Source: Edaphobacter lichenicola (lineage in GTDB: Bacteria > Acidobacteriota > Terriglobia > Terriglobales > Acidobacteriaceae). From it: DNA of 64,000 nucleotides. Shown here piece by piece: positions 9,245 to 18,979 of the stretch (position 1 is its first letter; every line of letters begins with the position of its first letter). The position numbers and the translations under genes are program-made. The notes beneath the pieces are model-generated. The model worked only from the letters and a program-made list of their open reading frames with translations, was not told the DNA's origin and did no database searches. Location: positions 372,001 to 436,000 of the forward strand of contig NZ_CP073696.1 in the NCBI RefSeq assembly GCF_025264645.1. Reading direction: 5' to 3'.

Positions 9245-9282
9245 TTGTAACCATATATCGAGAGTAGTAGCCACTTGTAACC
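9245..9282. promoter_or_regulatory. Direct repeat TTGTAACC upstream of the oxidoreductase gene
   Basis: TTGTAACC occurs at 9245-9252 and again at 9275-9282, 30 bp apart, which is close to three helical turns and lies 30-70 bp upstream of the oxidoreductase start. This is the arrangement expected for two half-sites of an activator or repressor. With only 8-bp identity, chance is possible. Confidence 0.25.
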
Positions 9283-9375
9283 CTGCTCTTAGCCTTAACA
9301 GCGTGCACGCCGATGAGGGACTTGATCAATTGAAACCGATAATAGGTAATATTTGCGGGTTCCAAAAGCATGGAA

Positions 9376-9702
9376 TCAGTAGCGGGGAATCGTGGGATCA
9401 ATGGTCCGAGACCATGCGTCGATGCCGCCGGCGAGGGATTGGACATGCTCAAAACCTTGGTTGCGGAGCCACATAGTCACATTAAGTGAGCGGGCGCCAT
9501 GGTGACAGATGACGACAATGGGGGCGTCGGGGTCAAGCTCGGCGTGAGCCCGGGCGGGGATTTCGCCCATCGGAATCAAAAGGGAGTTTGGCAGGCTAGC
9601 CGTTTGATACTCCCAAGGTTCTCGGACGTCTAGGAGGATTGGGGCATCGGGTTGTTGGCGGCGCTGGGCAAAGACTTCTGCGGTAATTTCGGGCTCAAGC
9701 AT
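9376..9702 (-). CDS. Single-domain rhodanese-like sulfurtransferase
   Basis: 108 residues if started at ATG 9702 (MLEPEITAEVF); an upstream start at 9738 would add 12 residues. The single rhodanese domain has ILLDVREPWEYQTASLPNS and the active-site loop CHHGARS, with the catalytic cysteine followed by the cradle ending in Arg-Ser. It is cytoplasmic, without signal or membrane segment. Single-domain rhodaneses move sulfane sulfur or act as carriers in sulfur, cyanide or molybdenum-cofactor chemistry. Neither neighbour suggests a specific partner. It is divergent from the NtrC-type regulator at 9883. Confidence 0.93.
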   Translation of the reverse strand: MLEPEITAEVFAQRRQQPDAPILLDVREPWEYQTASLPNSLLIPMGEIPARAHAELDPDAPIVVICHHGARSLNVTMWLRNQGFEHVQSLAGGIDAWSRTIDPTIPRY

Positions 9703-9882
9703 GTATTCAAGGATATCCTTAGAGGTGGTATAAAGCACAGGCCCAAGGAAATGGGCTGAGGGCTTTTGGGCGTAATGCTTTGGTTGAAATTGACGACTTC
9801 GGTGATACCTGGAGTGCCAGATTAGGAACGCGATTGAGCATTTGCATCCTTACATTGGACGCTCCAACAAGTTTAAATAGGG

Positions 9883-11340
9883 ATGGTGACTGTCTTGGAA
9901 AAGGTCCTGATTGTTGAAGACGAGATGCATGCTCGCAGCGGCTTGACGGAGCTGGTCGAGAGCTGGGGATACCGGGCGGAGTGCGCTGCAGACGGGATGG
10001 AGGGTCTGGAAAAGGCCATTGCTTGGGCTCCCGCCATTGTGGTGACAGACCTAAAGATGCCGCGGATGGACGGTATGGAACTGTTGAATCGCGTCGGTGA
10101 GCTACCACAGCGCATTGCGGTCATTATGCTCACGGCACAAGGGTCGATCGAGTCTGCTGTTGATGCGATGCGAATGGGCGCGTACGACTACATCCCGAAG
10201 CCGGTGGACCCACATCGGCTGAAGACGATTCTGCACAATGCGAGCCGGCAACGAGAGGCGGACGTTGAACTGGAGGCGACGCGGAGGCAGCTCAGGGATA
10301 CGGGCGTGCTGGGTCCGATGGTGGGCTCGTCCCCGCAGATGATGGAGATTTTTACCATGATCGAGCGGATTGCACCGTCGAATGTGTCAGTGTTGGTGAC
10401 CGGTGAGAGCGGGACAGGGAAAGAGTTGGTGGCTCGGGCCCTGCATGATTTGAGTGCGAGGAGGCTGAAGCCGTTTGTGGCAGTGAACTGCGCTGCGATT
10501 CCCGAGACGCTGATCGAGAGCGAGATATTCGGGCATGAGAAGGGCGCTTTTACCGGGGCATTAGAACGGCGGGCCGGATGTTTTGAGTTGGCCGAGGAAG
10601 GGACGCTGCTCCTCGATGAGATCGGCGAGATGCCAATGGCGACGCAGGCGAAGCTGCTCCGAGTGCTGGAGGATCGCAAACTAAGAAGATTGGGCAGCAA
10701 GATCGAAACGCCAGTGGATGTTCGCGTGGTCGCGGCGACGAATAAGGATCCGGAGAAAGCTGTGGCGAGTGGGGAGCTACGGGGGGATCTTTATTATCGG
10801 CTCAATGTCTTTAACATCCAGATGCCTCCTCTGAGAGATCACCTGATGGACGTCTCGGCGATCGCGGAGAAGATGATTGACGACATGAATGAACGACATC
10901 GCTGCACAGTCGCAGGGCTAAAGGACTCGCTTATGACGCGACTGGAGGAGTACAAGTGGCCGGGGAATGTTCGGGAGTTACGAAATACGATTGAGCGGGC
11001 GGTGATTCTGGCTGGGACCGGGATGCTGGGCGTGGAGCATTTGCCGCCGCACTTTGGCGAGCCAGGGTTTGCACCGCCTCCGACCAGGGTTGTCGTTACC
11101 GAGGTTGGAGGTGTGCATACGTCCTCGCCGTCAGGTGAGATGCAGCGGCACTTGGACGAGTCGAACTCAGTGCGGGTGGAGGTTGGGACGACGGTCGATG
11201 AGGCGGAGCGGCAGTTGATTCTGAAGACTTTGGTGGCAACGAATAACAACAAGACGAAGGCCGCAGAGATTTTGGGGATCAGTTCGAAGACGTTGCAGAA
11301 TAAGTTGAAAGAATATTCGAACTCAGCAGTAACGGAGTAA
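9883..11340 (+). CDS. NtrC-family sigma-54-dependent response regulator
   Basis: 485 residues in three domains. The receiver (about 8-120) has VLIVEDE, the phosphorylated aspartate in VVTDLKMPRMDG and the conserved lysine in YIPKPVD. The AAA+ domain (about 145-380) has Walker A GESGTGKE, the sigma-54-contacting loop GAFTGA, Walker B GTLLLDEIGEMP and the arginine-finger region RGDLYYRLNVF. The C-terminal Fis-type helix-turn-helix has NKTKAAEILGISSKTLQNKLKEY. It activates transcription from -24/-12 promoters with RNA polymerase-sigma-54. The histidine kinase gene follows after 2 bp, so the two are cotranscribed partners. The start follows a weak ribosome binding site. Confidence 0.96.
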   Translation: MVTVLEKVLIVEDEMHARSGLTELVESWGYRAECAADGMEGLEKAIAWAPAIVVTDLKMPRMDGMELLNRVGELPQRIAVIMLTAQGSIESAVDAMRMGAYDYIPKPVDPHRLKTILHNASRQREADVELEATRRQLRDTGVLGPMVGSSPQMMEIFTMIERIAPSNVSVLVTGESGTGKELVARALHDLSARRLKPFVAVNCAAIPETLIESEIFGHEKGAFTGALERRAGCFELAEEGTLLLDEIGEMPMATQAKLLRVLEDRKLRRLGSKIETPVDVRVVAATNKDPEKAVASGELRGDLYYRLNVFNIQMPPLRDHLMDVSAIAEKMIDDMNERHRCTVAGLKDSLMTRLEEYKWPGNVRELRNTIERAVILAGTGMLGVEHLPPHFGEPGFAPPPTRVVVTEVGGVHTSSPSGEMQRHLDESNSVRVEVGTTVDEAERQLILKTLVATNNNKTKAAEILGISSKTLQNKLKEYSNSAVTE

Positions 11341-11342
11341 CG

Positions 11343-13313
11343 ATGCGTCTGAAGACGAAGCTGGTGCTGTCGGCGACCGGGCTAACGTTTGCGATTGTGC
11401 TGGTGTTGTCAGCGTTGTTCGTCAGCGAGTTGATGCGTCAAAGGATCGAGCAAACGGCGGCAGCCAACGATGTATTAGCACATGAAGTCTGGCTGGAGAT
11501 GAGGAAAGCGGTCGAGACGGGCTTACGATCAAACCCGCCGATTGATCGGAGCGATGAGGCGCTGCAGGCTGCCGTAGTGAACGCGTTGAGAAGCCAGACG
11601 GCGCTGTCCGATGTGATGAATACGGTTGTGCGCTACTCGCCGACAGTGCAGGACGTGAGTGTGACGGACGCACATGGAATGACTCTGGTGAGTACGGATC
11701 CGGATGCGGTTGGGCAGCCCGCGGTGTTCCGGTTCAGCCTTGCGGGCGTGCAAAATGGGACCGTAGCCCATCAGATGAAGGTCGTGTTCGGGAAACCGCG
11801 GGTGCTTGATATTTCGCAGGCACTGGATCGGAACGGGATTCCCTTCCTGGTGGTTCATGTAGGGGTGCGGTCGACATTTTTGAAGAATGCGTATGAACCG
11901 TGGCTTCTGTCGGCGCTCATTTTTACCGCGCTTGCTGCGGTGGCGGCAATGCTTGCGGCGGGGTTGCTGGCAAACGTTGCACTTCGGCCGTTGGAGACGA
12001 TCAGTGCAAGGCTTGAAAGCCTTACGTCGGCGCGCAGTTTGCCGGGTGGGCCCGATGCGGCGCTGCAGTTGGAGAGTAGCGAAGGGAAGAACGATGCAGT
12101 GGTGCGTGTCACTAAAACGCTCGACCGGCTGGGGGAACAGATGCGTACGCAGGAGGCCGGGTACACGGCTCTGCAGGCAAACTTAAACCAAATGCTGGAC
12201 ACGCTACGGGATGGAGTACTGCTGTTTACTGCGGACCGGCGAGCGGTTATGGTATCGGATGCGGTGGCTCACTTCCTTGGCGCTCCGTTGAACGAAGATC
12301 ACGAAAAGCTTGTGGGAATGCGCATGGAAGAGATCTTCGCGCCCGACAGCGCGCTGGGAGAGGCGGTCTTAGAGGCGTTTGCCGAGGGCGGCCAGGTAAG
12401 TGCGCAGGCAGTCACGCTCGAGGATGGACGGCAGGTGCAAATCTCGTTGGACCGGATTGACGATGGGGTCGGTGGGGTGGGGAATGTGACGACGCTGTTG
12501 ACGTTGCGCGATATGGAATCGGTGGCGCAACTGGGACAGGAGATTGAGGTAGCAAGAAGGCTGGCTGCGATTGGGAGACTGACGGCCGGCGTGGGGCATG
12601 AAGTGAAGAACCCAATCAATGCAATGGTATTGCATCTCGAATTGTTACGCGGAAAGCTGGTACCTGGCGGGACGGAGGCTTTTGGCGGGGCGCAACGGCA
12701 CGTGGACATTCTAGCGGGTGAGATGCAGCGCTTGGATCGCGTGGTTCAGACGCTGGCAGACTTTTCGCGACCCATGGAACTGCACTTGCGTGAGCATGAT
12801 TTACGACAGGTTGTGGGTGCGGTTATGGAGTTGACCACTGCAGAGATGCAAGAGAATGGAGTGCGGGTCGTCGTAGATGCTCCGAAAGAATCGATGATGG
12901 TGCGCGTGGATGCGGAGTTAATGCGGCAGGCGCTGTTAAATCTGCTGTTGAACGGGATGCAAGCCATGCCTGAGGGTGGGGAGATGAGGGTGCGGCTGCA
13001 TCGGGAGCACCAATTTGCAGTGGTTGAGGTAATTGATGAAGGAGAGGGTATACCTCCGGAGCTATTACCGCGTATCTTCGAACTGTACTTCACAACAAAA
13101 CCGAAGGGCAGCGGAATCGGATTGGCGATGACGTATCGAATTCTGCAGTTGCATGGCGGCGCGATGGAGGTACGATCCAATGCAGACCCCATTTCGGTTG
13201 AGCGTGGGACGACATTTACGTTCCGGTTACCGATCGCTGTCGGAACCGGCGGCGAAGGTAGGAAAGTAGTTGCGGTTGGAGCGGTTCATAAAGGAATAGG
13301 GGAACGGGTTTGA
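11343..13313 (+). CDS. Membrane sensor histidine kinase (HAMP-PAS-HisKA-HATPase)
   Basis: 656 residues. The first membrane helix is LVLSATGLTFAIVLVLSALFV (residues about 7-27, given in two parts in family models), and a roughly 160-residue periplasmic sensor of the Cache-like type precedes the second helix near 190-212. HAMP (about 210-265), a PAS region (about 280-400), then a HisKA domain with GHEVKNPINAM, where the phosphoacceptor is His419. The ATP-binding domain has N box LLNLLLNGMQAMP, G1 DEGEGIPPE and G2 GSGIGLAM. It should phosphorylate the NtrC-type regulator encoded immediately upstream. Its stop overlaps the start of the lipoprotein gene by 4 bases, so all three are probably one operon. 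Confidence 0.95.
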   Translation: MRLKTKLVLSATGLTFAIVLVLSALFVSELMRQRIEQTAAANDVLAHEVWLEMRKAVETGLRSNPPIDRSDEALQAAVVNALRSQTALSDVMNTVVRYSPTVQDVSVTDAHGMTLVSTDPDAVGQPAVFRFSLAGVQNGTVAHQMKVVFGKPRVLDISQALDRNGIPFLVVHVGVRSTFLKNAYEPWLLSALIFTALAAVAAMLAAGLLANVALRPLETISARLESLTSARSLPGGPDAALQLESSEGKNDAVVRVTKTLDRLGEQMRTQEAGYTALQANLNQMLDTLRDGVLLFTADRRAVMVSDAVAHFLGAPLNEDHEKLVGMRMEEIFAPDSALGEAVLEAFAEGGQVSAQAVTLEDGRQVQISLDRIDDGVGGVGNVTTLLTLRDMESVAQLGQEIEVARRLAAIGRLTAGVGHEVKNPINAMVLHLELLRGKLVPGGTEAFGGAQRHVDILAGEMQRLDRVVQTLADFSRPMELHLREHDLRQVVGAVMELTTAEMQENGVRVVVDAPKESMMVRVDAELMRQALLNLLLNGMQAMPEGGEMRVRLHREHQFAVVEVIDEGEGIPPELLPRIFELYFTTKPKGSGIGLAMTYRILQLHGGAMEVRSNADPISVERGTTFTFRLPIAVGTGGEGRKVVAVGAVHKGIGERV

Positions 13314-13891
13314 AGGGCAAGGGCAAGCTTTCGCGGAAGATCGCATGGACGACTCTCTGCTTTGGATTGGCGATTGGGCTATCGGGCTGTCGGCATAAGC
13401 CGCAGCTTGCGCCTTTGCCGCCAGTACTGACGCCAGTGGCGCTCGAGGATATTCCTGAGCCGCAGAACCTACCGATGGTGGAAGCACCACCAGAAAAGCT
13501 TCCGCCGGTACCGGTTTCGACCGAGGCGGGTAAGCCGAAAAGAAGGAAGAAGCAACCGCCGAAGATTGTCATGCCGCCTGAACCGGCGCCGGAGACACAG
13601 GTGGCTAGTGCTGCGGGAGGGGTTCTGTCGTCCGATACTGCGGTCGGTGCCCTGACCGCTGGCGGAGAGACAAATCCGCAGACGAAACAAGAGGCGGAGG
13701 ACCTGATTGCTTCCATCGATAAGAGGCTGAATGCGCTGCCGGCTCAGAAGGTGGAGGAGCAGAAAGCTCAGGTGAGCAAGGTAAGGAACTTCTGGAAGGA
13801 TGCGCAGGATGCGCTGAAGTCTGGGGACGCTGAAGGGGCGAAAACGCTGGCGACGAAGGCTAAACTTCTGCTGGATGATCTGGAAAAGTGA
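13310..13891 (+). CDS. Proline-rich lipoprotein translationally coupled to the histidine kinase
   Basis: 193 residues from TTG 13310, overlapping the kinase stop codon by 4 bases with a purine-rich AGGAATAGGGGAA upstream. The N-terminus is a lipoprotein signal: two lysine/arginine groups, a hydrophobic core and lipobox LSGC at about residue 26. The next 100 residues are rich in Pro, Glu, Lys and Ala (LPPVLTPV, PKRRKKQPPK), likely a disordered spacer. The C-terminal 65 residues (QEAEDLIASIDKRLNALP onward) are predicted helical. I do not recognise a named family. The tight coupling to a two-component system suggests an envelope component under or feeding that system; this is inference from position alone. 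Confidence 0.8.
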   Translation: MKGKGKLSRKIAWTTLCFGLAIGLSGCRHKPQLAPLPPVLTPVALEDIPEPQNLPMVEAPPEKLPPVPVSTEAGKPKRRKKQPPKIVMPPEPAPETQVASAAGGVLSSDTAVGALTAGGETNPQTKQEAEDLIASIDKRLNALPAQKVEEQKAQVSKVRNFWKDAQDALKSGDAEGAKTLATKAKLLLDDLEK

Positions 13892-14130
13892 GGATGCGAG
13901 CGGATTTTCTTATGAGTTTGCTGCCGATACCAACCCAATGTGGAATTGAGGTGGATTTGTCATTTGAGTGCCGGCAACAGTAAGTCGAACCGACTTGAAG
14001 AAAAAGTGCCCAATGTCGACTCTGGTGGCGATGGTTGAGCGAAGGCTGCTCATGGTGAACCTGTGAGCAGCTGCTTCGAATTGACGGTTATTTCCTTATT
14101 TACAAGACGATTGACTTCAGCTAATGAAGG
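13892..14130. terminator. Stem-loop between converging lipoprotein and secA genes
   Basis: Within this gap, GCTGCTCA at 14045-14052 pairs perfectly with TGAGCAGC at 14064-14071 around an 11-base loop, and the stem can extend with GAAG/CTTC across a 2-base bulge (14041-14077). It lies between two converging genes, where a bidirectional terminator is expected, but it lacks a clear T-tract on either strand. The rest of the gap shows nothing coding. Confidence 0.35.
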
Positions 14131-17100
14131 CTACGCTGTGGCGCCGTGGCACTTTTTGTACTTTTTGCCGGAACCGCAGGGACATTCGTCGTTGCGGCCT
14201 ACCTTGTCGCCGGAGTGGCGAGGGCCTGAGCCGTTCGTGGCGGCAGAAGACGAGCTGACGGAGCGGGCTTGCTCTAATTCACGCTGTTTCTTCTTCTGAA
14301 ACTCGCGTTCGAGTGCGTCGATGGTGGTGGAGGGAGCGCGGTTAGGTGGCGGTGTTGGGACATTTTGACGGGCGGCGGGGGCGTTGGTATGTTGCGGTGG
14401 GCCGGACGGTGGAAGTGTGTTTTGGGGAGCAGCGGCGGATAGCTGCTGTTGGGCCTGTTGCGCTTGAGCGAGAGCTTGCGCGTGGGCCTGGGCGTTGGCC
14501 AGCTGCTCGGCGGATTCGATGGGGCTGCCGTCCGGGCCGATGATTTGCATACGGAAGAGGTGCCGTGCAGTGTCCTCTTGAAAGCGCATCATCATAGCTT
14601 CGAACATCTCGAAGGATTCCTTCTTGTAAGCAACTAGGGGATCCTGCTGGGCGTAGCCGCGGAGGCCGATGCCTTCTTTGAGGTGGTCCATGGCGAGGAG
14701 GTGATCTTTCCAGAGACCGTCGAGGACGGATAGCATGACGATGCGCTCGTGATAGCGCATGGCTCCAGCGCCCAAGATGCTCTCTTTAATCTCGTAACGG
14801 GCCCGGAGGTTTTGGAAGATCGCTTCGCCTAGCTCGTGGCGATTGAGCTGGGTAGCGTCGACTTCAGTTTCGAGGCGGGCGCCGAAGATGTCGTAAATCT
14901 GATTGAAGAGAGCCTCGACCTTCCACTCGTCGGCGTGGACTTTTTCGGGAGCGTTTTCGTCGAGGATATTGGAGAGGATGGTGGAGGTGTAGTCTTCGGT
15001 GATGAGCTGCTTCTGATCTACGCCTTCCATGAGTTGGCGGCGAAGGCCGTAGACGGCTTCGCGTTGCTTGTTCATGACGTCGTCATACTCTAAGACGTGT
15101 TTGCGAGACTCGAAGTTCTGAGTTTCGACGGCCTTCTGAGCGGCTTCGATGCGGCGGGAGATCATTCCGGACTCGATGGGAACGCCCTCCTCCATACCGA
15201 GGCGCTGGAGGAGCGTCGAGACCCACTCGCGGGCGAAGATGCGCATGAGATCGTCTTCGAGGGAGAGGAAGAAGCGGGACGACCCGGGGTCACCTTGACG
15301 GCCGGCGCGGCCACGAAGCTGATTATCGACGCGGCGGGACTCGTGGCGCTCGGTGCCAAGGATGTGGAGCCCGCCTGCGTTAATGACGCTTTCGTGTTCA
15401 GCTTTGGCTGCGCCCTCGTGGGCGGCAGTGGCGGCGTCCCATGCGGCTTGCGTTGTCTCGAACTCTTGGCCGCTGTAGTAGAAGCGGACCATGCCGGGGC
15501 CGGCTACGGGGTTGATTGCGCCTTCGGCTGCCGATACGGCGCGGGCTTGTTGCTTACGAACCAGGTCCTGACGAGCCATGAACTCTGCGTTGCCACCGAG
15601 GAGAATGTCGGTACCACGGCCTGCCATGTTGGTAGCGATGGTGACCATGCCAAGACGGCCCGCCTGGGCTACGATCTCGGCTTCTTTCTCGTGGAACTTG
15701 GCGTTGAGGACGACATGGCGGACGCCTTTGCGCTTTAGGATCTCGCTGAGCAGCTCTGATTTTTCGATCGATGTAGTGCCTACGAGGACGGGCTGCTTTT
15801 CGGCATGGAGACGAGCGATTTCATCGGCGACTGCGAAGTACTTTTCCTGCGCAGTGCGGTAGACGACGTCCGGGTTTTCAATGCGGAGCATCTTTCGATT
15901 GGTTGGGGTGACGACGATCTCGAGCTTGTAGATCTTGTCAAACTCGGCAGCTTCGGTTTCGGCGGTGCCGGTCATGCCGCTGAGCTTTTTGTACATGCGG
16001 AAGTAATTCTGGAATGTAATAGTGGCGAGGGTCTGGTCTTCCTTGCGGATGGCCACGCCTTCCTTGGCTTCGACAGCCTGATGGAGTCCGTCGGACCAGC
16101 GGCGGCCGGGCATGAGACGGCCCGTAAACTCATCGACGATGATAACTTCGCCGTCTTTGACGACGTACTCGACGTCGCGCTTGTAAAGGGAATGGGCCTT
16201 GATAGCGGTCTCGACATGGTGCTTAAGGTCCCAATTTTCGGGATCCGCAATATTTCCAATCCCTAGCAGACCTTCGACCTTCTCCCAGCCTTCGTCGGTA
16301 ACAGTGATGGAGCGTGTCTTTTCGTCGACGACGTAGTCGCCAGACCATGTTTTGGTCTCGACGGTCTCGATAAGCTCGCCTAATTCGAGTTTGGGGATAA
16401 TGAGGTTCACCCGGGCATATTTATCGGTGGTCTGATCGGTGGGTCCGGAGATGATGAGAGGAGTGCGGGCTTCGTCAATAAGAATGGAGTCCACTTCGTC
16501 GACGATGCAGTAGTAGTGGCCGCGCTGAACTTGATCCTTGAGCTCGAACTTCATGTTGTCGCGGAGATAGTCGAAGCCGAACTCGTTGTTGGTTCCGTAG
16601 GTGATGTCGGATGCATAGGCGTCGCGGCGCTGCTGGTCGTCTAGATCGTGGACGATGACGCCGACAGTGAGGCCTAGAAAGCCGTAGATCTTGCCCATCC
16701 ATTCGGCGTCACGTTTGGCGAGGTAGTCGTTGACGGTGACGACGTGAACTCCGCGGCCTGCTAGCGCGTTCAGGTAGCAGGGCAGGGTGGCGACGAGGGT
16801 TTTACCCTCTCCGGTTTTCATTTCGGCAATTTTGCCAGAGTGAAGGACAATGCCGCCAATCATTTGAACGTCGAAGTGACGCATGCCGACGGCGCGCTTG
16901 CCGGCTTCGCGGACTACGGCGAAGGCTTCGGGCAGGATGGCGGTGAGGGCTTCCTTTTCGGCCGCGTAACGCTCGTCCGCGTTCTCGGGGGTGTCGGCGA
17001 TATTTGCGATGGCTGCGGCGATTCGCTGGCGGAACTCGGCTGTTTTGTTGCGCAGAGCCTCGTCGGAGAGCGCCTGAATGGTCGGCTCGAGCTCGTTGAT

Positions 17101-17181
17101 CTGCGCAACGGTGGGCTGGATGCGCTTGACGGCGCGTTCGTTACTAGTGCCAAAGACTTTTGCAATGACTGAGTTGAGCAA
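14131..17181 (-). CDS. secA: Preprotein translocase ATPase SecA
   Basis: SecA powers export of unfolded proteins through SecYEG at the inner membrane. I choose TTG 17181 ([12 protein letters not shown]) with AAGGA seven bases upstream, giving 1016 residues; an ATG at 17358 would add 59 residues of unconserved Ser/Pro-rich sequence. NBD1 has [14 protein letters not shown] (Walker A) and [16 protein letters not shown] (Walker B/DEAD-like). NBD2 has [14 protein letters not shown] and [17 protein letters not shown]. The helical scaffold and wing domains follow. The C-terminal linker is unusually long and rich in Gln/Ala and Pro, ending in the SEC-C zinc motif [13 protein letters not shown], which binds SecB or ribosomes. 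The length exceeds the usual 840-900 residues because of this linker and wing insertions. Single gene, no obvious operon partner. Confidence 0.97.
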   Translation of the reverse strand: MLNSVIAKVFGTSNERAVKRIQPTVAQINELEPTIQALSDEALRNKTAEFRQRIAAAIANIADTPENADERYAAEKEALTAILPEAFAVVREAGKRAVGMRHFDVQMIGGIVLHSGKIAEMKTGEGKTLVATLPCYLNALAGRGVHVVTVNDYLAKRDAEWMGKIYGFLGLTVGVIVHDLDDQQRRDAYASDITYGTNNEFGFDYLRDNMKFELKDQVQRGHYYCIVDEVDSILIDEARTPLIISGPTDQTTDKYARVNLIIPKLELGELIETVETKTWSGDYVVDEKTRSITVTDEGWEKVEGLLGIGNIADPENWDLKHHVETAIKAHSLYKRDVEYVVKDGEVIIVDEFTGRLMPGRRWSDGLHQAVEAKEGVAIRKEDQTLATITFQNYFRMYKKLSGMTGTAETEAAEFDKIYKLEIVVTPTNRKMLRIENPDVVYRTAQEKYFAVADEIARLHAEKQPVLVGTTSIEKSELLSEILKRKGVRHVVLNAKFHEKEAEIVAQAGRLGMVTIATNMAGRGTDILLGGNAEFMARQDLVRKQQARAVSAAEGAINPVAGPGMVRFYYSGQEFETTQAAWDAATAAHEGAAKAEHESVINAGGLHILGTERHESRRVDNQLRGRAGRQGDPGSSRFFLSLEDDLMRIFAREWVSTLLQRLGMEEGVPIESGMISRRIEAAQKAVETQNFESRKHVLEYDDVMNKQREAVYGLRRQLMEGVDQKQLITEDYTSTILSNILDENAPEKVHADEWKVEALFNQIYDIFGARLETEVDATQLNRHELGEAIFQNLRARYEIKESILGAGAMRYHERIVMLSVLDGLWKDHLLAMDHLKEGIGLRGYAQQDPLVAYKKESFEMFEAMMMRFQEDTARHLFRMQIIGPDGSPIESAEQLANAQAHAQALAQAQQAQQQLSAAAPQNTLPPSGPPQHTNAPAARQNVPTPPPNRAPSTTIDALEREFQKKKQRELEQARSVSSSSAATNGSGPRHSGDKVGRNDECPCGSGKKYKKCHGATA

Positions 17182-17296
17182 AACGGTATCCTTCAGGGTG
17201 CACTTTATCCCAAACACTAGTGTAACTGGTATGGGCGGCACAGGTGGAAGTGGAGTTGGCCGTTTGAGATACGGCGAAATCTGGGCAGCGGCTCGG

Positions 17297-17836
17297 CTAG
17301 ATCTTCGAGCGTACGTAGACCGGGTCGCGCTTGAGATAGGCGAGGCGGTATTTGGCATCCTGGCCGGAAGCGACGCGATGATGACCGCTGAAGGAAGCTC
17401 GAAGGATGTCGGTTCCCAAGGCGATTCTGAACGAAGCTGTGGAGAAGTATTTGCTGATATCGGATACGTCGCCAGACAGTGAGTACATTTCGCTGCTGGC
17501 TTGAGTGCCTAGGATGGGGGTGGAGATGATGACTAGGTGGTGCATCCCCGGCAAGGCTTTACGGAAAATGGGAAGCCTGGTGTTCGAGGCGTCTTCGAAG
17601 ACCAAAGAAGAGCGACAGGGATAGGCTCGGGAGCCAATGGTTCGCATGACCAGCAGGGTGCCGGATTGAGACAAGCCGTTAAGGTTGCCTCCTTTGCCCT
17701 CGAAGGTGAGTGATAGTTGAGCGGTACAGGCCAGGAGGGTCGACGCGGATTGTACTGGGGCAGCTTGCGCTGAGGCCGCAAAGATGAGCATCACTGCGAC
17801 AACTGCGTAAACCGCGTTTGAGGCAGTTTTGTTCAC
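17297..17836 (-). CDS. Secreted hypothetical protein
   Basis: About 179 residues from GTG 17836, where a textbook signal peptide begins ([18 protein letters not shown], then AASAQA and cleavage). A TTG at 17896 would place 20 extra polar residues in front. The mature part has a beta-rich look ([37 protein letters not shown]) and contains two cysteines that could form a disulphide. I do not recognise the family. It lies between the acetylesterase gene upstream and secA downstream, all on the same strand, but nothing links their functions. Coding status rests on the signal peptide and an uninterrupted frame. Confidence 0.7.
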   Translation of the reverse strand: MNKTASNAVYAVVAVMLIFAASAQAAPVQSASTLLACTAQLSLTFEGKGGNLNGLSQSGTLLVMRTIGSRAYPCRSSLVFEDASNTRLPIFRKALPGMHHLVIISTPILGTQASSEMYSLSGDVSDISKYFSTASFRIALGTDILRASFSGHHRVASGQDAKYRLAYLKRDPVYVRSKI

Positions 17837-17904
17837 TGTCAGAATTCTATTCTTTCCTCTCTCATTTGTTGGAACGTTTTCGAACGGTTTGCGCAACGCG
17901 ACCG

Positions 17905-18744
17905 TTATTTTGAGGGGCTGTTGGTCTTCAAGTAGGCCACGAGGGGGGAGTGGGCGTTGCGGAGAGCGATTACGACAGATTCGGCATTGAGTTCGGCGCC
18001 TTCCGCGCTCGTATGTGTGTGATCGACTGGGAAGAGTAGAGCTGTTTTTTCAGGACCGAAGGTTTCGAGGTGGTCCGCTTCAACAGTGGCCATATCGACG
18101 TACGGGATGTCCTGCTCTTTTGAGAGTTGCACTAATTCCGCGTCGTAACCCATGTCGCGTTCGATGCGAGGGGTGCCGTTCGAATCGGCTCTCCAGATGT
18201 TGCGAATGGTGAGGGAGAGGAGGATCGGATTGGCTTGTTCGCCGCGCGTGTCATCGATGTAGTGGCGGATATACCAGCCATAGGTGTGGACGAGTTCTTG
18301 GCGCCCGTCGGGAAGTGTGACTTGCTGCTGTTCATCTCCGATGCCTTTGATACTGCCGCGGGGCTTGGTTCCGGCGAGATCGCCGCCATCGTTGTGACCC
18401 ATTTGGATGAGAACAAAGTCACCCGGCTTCATTTCGGCGAGAACCTTATCCCATGAGCCTTCGTTGATGAAGGTACGGCTGCTACGTCCGGCGCGTGCGC
18501 GATTGGCGACGTTGATACGGTCGACGTCGAAATAATGGGCGAGGTGGTCGCCCCAACCCAGGTCGGCTTGATTACGTGCGGTGGAGTCGCCGATGATGAA
18601 CAGAGTCGGTAATGCTTTGTTGATGGGAGCATTTTGGGCGGTAGTAGTTTGCGGCGGAGCATCAGGTATGACGGGATTCTGTGCGAAGGCAGCGGCGGTG
18701 AGTAGGAGCAGGTAGAAAATACGGAAAAACTTTGACCGATGCAT
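17905..18744 (-). CDS. Rhamnogalacturonan acetylesterase-like SGNH hydrolase (CE12-type)
   Basis: 279 residues from ATG 18744 (MHRSKFFRIFYLLLL), which begins a clear signal peptide ending near FAQ. The SGNH motifs are in order: block I IIGDSTARNQ with the nucleophile serine, the glycine block with NRARAGRSSRTF, block III QMGHNDGG, and block V VDHTHTSAEGAELNAE with the catalytic Asp and His. This arrangement is that of rhamnogalacturonan acetylesterases such as YesT/RhgT, which remove acetyl groups from the rhamnogalacturonan I backbone of pectin outside the cytoplasm. The GH28 and GH106-like genes at 56.5-60.7 kb fit the same polymer. A frame upstream to 18963 is open but lacks conservation. 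Confidence 0.88.
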   Translation of the reverse strand: MHRSKFFRIFYLLLLTAAAFAQNPVIPDAPPQTTTAQNAPINKALPTLFIIGDSTARNQADLGWGDHLAHYFDVDRINVANRARAGRSSRTFINEGSWDKVLAEMKPGDFVLIQMGHNDGGDLAGTKPRGSIKGIGDEQQQVTLPDGRQELVHTYGWYIRHYIDDTRGEQANPILLSLTIRNIWRADSNGTPRIERDMGYDAELVQLSKEQDIPYVDMATVEADHLETFGPEKTALLFPVDHTHTSAEGAELNAESVVIALRNAHSPLVAYLKTNSPSK

Positions 18745-18979
18745 GGAGGGTAGGTTAGCACTGGGGGTGCCATGGGGCGCGAGCGAGAAGAGTTCCGTCG
18801 TTTCCTTATCAATGACAACAAATGGCTGTGCGACTGCCGAGTGTTGTCGTTGACGTTCGCGATTTGAGCTAACAAGAATGGCGAGCGCAGATTTGGTAAC
18901 GGCGTTTCGAAGAGACCAAAATAGCAATGCAGTTGGCAGCGGGGCACTAAGGCGGATTTTCATCGCTGATTTTTGTTAC

